Shown piece by piece: positions 60,945 through 64,000 of a stretch of DNA of 64,000 nt. Origin of the DNA: Micrasema longulum (lineage: Eukaryota; Arthropoda; Insecta; Trichoptera; Brachycentridae); contig JAGVSM010005014.1 in the NCBI GenBank assembly GCA_022494885.1, forward strand, positions 145,588 to 209,587, read 5' to 3'. The number at the start of each line of letters is the position of its first letter. Position 1 is the first letter of the stretch. The notes under the pieces were generated by a model. It was given only the letters and a program-made list of their open reading frames with translations. It was not told the origin of the DNA and ran no database searches. A program made the position numbers and the translations under genes.

Positions 60945-62067
60945 TTTACTTGTATAACCACGGTTTTTGCCGATGATGGATGTATTTTGATTGAGGGCAA
61001 TAGCCGCAGATCTCTAGAGGGTGACGCAGCTAATGCATTAAATAAAGTATCCGATTGGGGTATTCGAAATAAACTAAGTTTTGCTCCTCAAAAAACTCAA
61101 TTCTCACTTTTAAAAGGTAATTTTGTGTGTCCTCCTTCAATCAAATTTATGGACACTTCTATTCGAGCGTCAAATTCGGTTTCAAACCTTGGTGTAATCC
61201 TTGAAAGAAATTTATCTTACACTTCCCATGCTAGGAAAGCCGTAAATTTGGGAAAGATGGCTTTCCACAAAGTCGCACGCTTGGCCAGAGCCAGCTGGGG
61301 ATTGTCTTTTGAAACTTCAACGGTCTATTATAAATCCATTTTTCTAGGTATCGTATGCTATGCAGCTGGCTGTTGGGCACACCGATGTGAGTTGCAATAT
61401 TTCAGGCGAATTATTTTAAGCGGACAAAGGCAACCTCTTCTGGCTCTTTCTAGAGCATATAGGACATGCTCAACGGATGCACTCCCGGTTCTAACAGGCT
61501 TGTTTCCTTTAGATCTGGAGGTTCAGCGACGATCTGCAAATTTCCACCTAAAAAGAAGGCGTCCCTCTGTTATTGGTGGCGTCCGTCTACTCCCAACTGA
61601 ACGAATGTCTCAATCAAATATTAAAAAAATGACTTTAAATGCTCTTCTTAATGCTTGGCAATCGCGATGGGAATCTTCCTCTTCAGGGAGGGTTACCTTT
61701 CTTTTTTTTCCTTCGATCCGTCAGCGCTTAGAATCTTCTTGGGTTATTCCCGATCACTGGACTACGCAGTTTTTATCAGGTCATGGTAAATTTAATCAAA
61801 AATTATTTGTTTTAAATATTGTTGACTCTCCTTCGTGCTGCTGCGGATATCCTAACCAATCTTCTGAACACATCCTGTGGTCTTGTCCCTTTCCCCTTCT
61901 CTATGATTACCGAATGGAGCTTCTCGCTACTATCCGTGGCCCTGTTATAGGTCCTGTCGGATAAACAGATCTGGTGGCTTCTAAAAAGAATTTCAAGGCT
62001 TTAAAAAAGTTTTGTAATCATTTCGGCGAATTGATCATGTCCAATCAATTTAATCCCAGTCAGTAAA
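60945..62067 (+). pseudogene. R1-clade LINE ORF2 C-terminal half, best-preserved coding remnant
   Basis: Open from the catalytic box (TVFADDGCIL, FADD at about 60966-60977) for more than 330 codons: ANALNKVSDWGIRNKLSFAP, QKTQFSLLKG, SVSNLGVILERNLSYTSHAR, ESIFLGIVCYAAGCWA-like, LSGQRQPLLALSRAYRTCST, DALPVLTGLFPLDLEVQRR, then zinc-knuckle-like CCCGYPNQSSEHILWSCP. A single TAA (61962) interrupts; the same frame continues TDLVASKKNFKALKKFCNHF to a stop near 62064. The order NKL.F.P.KT, LGV.LD, QR..LL...AYRT.ST.AL.VL.G..PL is that of R1/TRAS-type LINEs. Confidence 0.9.
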
Positions 62068-62094
62068 GAATTCACTTCCCTCTCTTCTCAATCA

Positions 62095-62370
62095 AATGAA
62101 GTACATATTATGTTCTTCTGGATTACTTTCTTTCAGCACAAAGATGCTAAGGCTACCAGATTTCAGAGAGCTCCTTCGGGCAGCTTTTCTCGTTTGACAA
62201 CGAGCAAATTTTCCGTGTATGTGGGCACCGCCAAGGAGACTTATGTCCTCAGATGCGGTGTGCGGTATGTGGTGGGTAAGCTGTATAACCACGGTATTCG
62301 AGTATGTCCTCAAATCTAGCAATAGCAAAACATTGCCGGGTTCAGCTCGTATTACAATAAAAATCAATCC
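62095..62370 (-). repeat. Possible repeat E relative with open frame
   Basis: The minus strand starts GAGCTGAACCCGGCAATG then TTTTGCTATTGC, similar to the repeat E start. A 91-codon minus frame (IRAEPGNVLLLLDLRTYSNT, VVIQLTHHIPHTASEDISLL) follows. The relation to E is based on the first 25 bp only. Confidence 0.4.
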
Positions 62371-62599
62371 ATTCGTTGTATTTTATCGTGTAGTGTTGAT
62401 ATTGATATTTTCGATCGTATAAAATCGGCCAATGAATTGATAGGAAGCTTAACCTAACGTGATCTGCGGTGAATGGGATCAAGTTCCTATTATGTTTTTT
62501 CATGACTTTTTATTAATGTTATTTTCATACGCAGCGAAGGTCTAGTTCTTGGAAAAGTAACGCCTCGGCTCGTTCGACACAATGCGCAACGGAACAACT

Positions 62600-62640
62600 G
62601 AACGGAAAGTTATGCAGAAAGCAGCCAGCCAGACTGCCAA
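62600..62640. mobile_element. MITE X2 end fragment
   Basis: GAAAGTTATGCAGAAAGCAG then CCAGCCAGACTGCC matches the X2 terminus. Nothing else of the element is left. Confidence 0.5.
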
Positions 62641-62789
62641 ATCGTCGCTTCAGTTCGTTCTTGTCCAACAGACAGAAAGAAAGCTTTAATTTTTTTTTAC
62701 GAAATAAGCATAAATAATGACCACAACCTAATACAAAATTCGTCAAAAAATCCCTGAAACAATGAAAAAAATAGAACTCATGTACGCTT

Positions 62790-63375
62790 AACTCAATTTC
62801 ATTAAAAATGGTATCTTGGACAAAAACGAACTAAAGAGACGAAATGCCGCAGCGAGACTTATTTTCGTAATCTCTAAGTTCAGTCATATCACTCTACTAC
62901 TTCGCGAATTACACTGGCAACATAGGGTAGAATACAAACTCTGTCACTCCACAACTCTGCCCCGGAGTATCTAAGGGAACTATGCATTCCAGATGAACTA
63001 GCTGACAGGCGTCTTACGCTTCGATCAACTACGTCTACGGCTAGAGGAAAAAATATTATACCTCTACGCAAACAGCGCATTAAATTCGGTGAACGCGCAT
63101 TTGCGGTCGCAGACCCTATGGTATGGAATGCTCTCCCAGCAGAGCTTCGAGGCTGTGAGAGTGAAGTGATGTTTCGAAAAAACCTTAAACCCACTTGTTC
63201 TCTAAATCATTTGAATAAATCCGTAGCATTTTTTACAAAATTAATTGTTTTACTAAAATTACAAATTTAAAAGTTTCAATAAAATTTATTTATCTATAGA
63301 ATCACTTTGTATAGCGACCTTGAAGTATTATATTACGAAATGGCGCTATATAAGTTATCCATTATAATAATAATC
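62790..63375 (+). pseudogene. CR1-like LINE family 2, C-terminus and 3' end
   Basis: KRRNAAARLIFVISKFSHIT, LLLRELHWQHRVEYKLC, then broken frames over GAACTATGCATTCCAGATGA, ACTAGCTGACAGGCGTCTTA, GAACGCGCATTTGCGGTCGC and GGAATGCTCTCCCAGCAGAG. 3' UTR ATCACTTTGTATAGCGACC, ATGGCGCTATATAAGTTATC, tail ATTATAATAATAAT. Frame is lost within the first 60 codons, so it is older than the copy at 37809. Confidence 0.85.
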
Positions 63376-63835
63376 CATGGAAAAGTGTAACTGAGATAAT
63401 AGCATTTTTGTGAAAAGTGTGAATAATCAAATCTACACAACAGTTGATATATTATTTTCTTCAACAAGTGATAAATAATGCATTCATTTGTCTTTTTACT
63501 ATACAAAAAAATTATTTAATTATGTATTTGACCAGTTTTTATGATTTTTAGAATCTGGCTGACCACGCGACCTAATATGTGCATTTTTGCAGAAAACAGT
63601 CAGCCCTTGTAAAACGCTGATGTATGTTGAGTTATTATGTATTGAACATATTATTTTATATTTATATAAGAGTACTTAATTGTAAAGAATCACCTAGTTA
63701 ATTTGTTACAATAACTTAAAAACTGATTTCATTATGTGTTAAAGGATTTTTGATGATCTTTTAAGTCTGGCTAACCACACAAACTAAAATATGCATTTTG
63801 CAGAAAACAGCCAGATTTAATATTGAATGATACCT
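63376..63835. mobile_element. MITE X2 relatives, truncated
   Basis: CCATGGAAAAGTGTAACTGAG, ATAATAGCATTTTTGTG and CAAATCTACACAACAG follow 58850-58915 closely. GATTTTTAGAATCTGGCTGACC then TGCAGAAAACAGTCAG (63545-63605) recurs at 63757-63810 (GTCTGGCTAACCACAC, GCAGAAAACAGCCAG), so this subfamily has repeated inner ends. Confidence 0.6.
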
Positions 63836-64000
63836 TATTTAAACTTAAAATTTACTAGGTGACATTCTGTTTTAGAAAAACTTTTTTTTTATTACAGTTA
63901 TTTTAAATAAATTTATTTACAAAATTAGCATATTTATTTACTTAAATTTATTTAGTAGAACTAGATTTCTGGAGGCAATAATTGTCTCATCAGCATCCAT

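Overview
This is an AT-rich, intron-scale stretch of animal nuclear DNA built almost entirely of transposable-element remains. No complete host gene, rRNA or functional tRNA gene could be supported. The element mix points to an arthropod, most probably an insect: several RTE-like and CR1/Jockey-like non-LTR reverse transcriptases, an R1-clade reverse transcriptase, tRNA-derived SINEs ending in GAT microsatellites, hAT and TA-flanked MITEs, and the conserved insect repeat beginning TAGCTGACC..GGCAGACGTTG. The order (Lepidoptera, Hemiptera or other) cannot be decided from this sequence.

Layout. 1-7 kb: a SINE, MITE and LINE debris, a second SINE with a perfect B box, a CpG-rich block and an RTE-like LINE tail on the minus strand. 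7.7-11.3 kb: a Jockey/CR1-like LINE split by a 693-bp hAT-like element with an 8-bp target duplication, a perfect 61-bp-arm hairpin, and a second Jockey-like LINE. 12-21 kb: MITEs, LINE tails, an inverted pair of hammerhead-like motifs (14.5-15.1 kb), a 640-bp inverted-repeat element, a CR1 copy with another LINE nested in it, and a local tandem duplication. 21-26 kb: a MITE split by a LINE tail, a TA-flanked MITE, and a 942-bp element carrying a hammerhead-like motif inserted in that same MITE family with a 12-bp duplication. 26-36 kb: a second inverted hammerhead-like pair, several RTE-like copies, a second hAT copy, palindromic MITEs and a minus-strand SINE. 36-42 kb: a LINE split by a CR1 tail (8-bp duplication) and a 0.6-kb tandem duplication. 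42-47 kb: a three-level nest (LINE in LINE 3' region in an older repeat). 47-58 kb: LINE fragments of at least five families, a LINE-in-CR1 nest and a 245-bp palindrome inside a reverse-transcriptase remnant. 58-64 kb: MITEs, LINE tails, and the best-preserved coding remnant, an R1-clade reverse-transcriptase C-terminus of over 350 codons with a single in-frame stop.

The most interesting signal is that three unrelated repeat families each carry a small RNA motif matching the hammerhead ribozyme core (CUGANGA, stem II, GAAA, a short self-complementary stem III such as CCGG or GCGC, and a stem I closing the ends). They usually occur as inverted pairs or hairpins, as expected for Penelope-like or retrozyme-like elements, but no reverse-transcriptase partner is visible here. 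All three share one extra nucleotide between the CUGANGA box and stem II. Cleavage is inferred, not shown.

The nested insertions, with recognisable target duplications, give a relative chronology and are the most secure structural statements in this annotation. Boundaries of old, degenerate copies are approximate.
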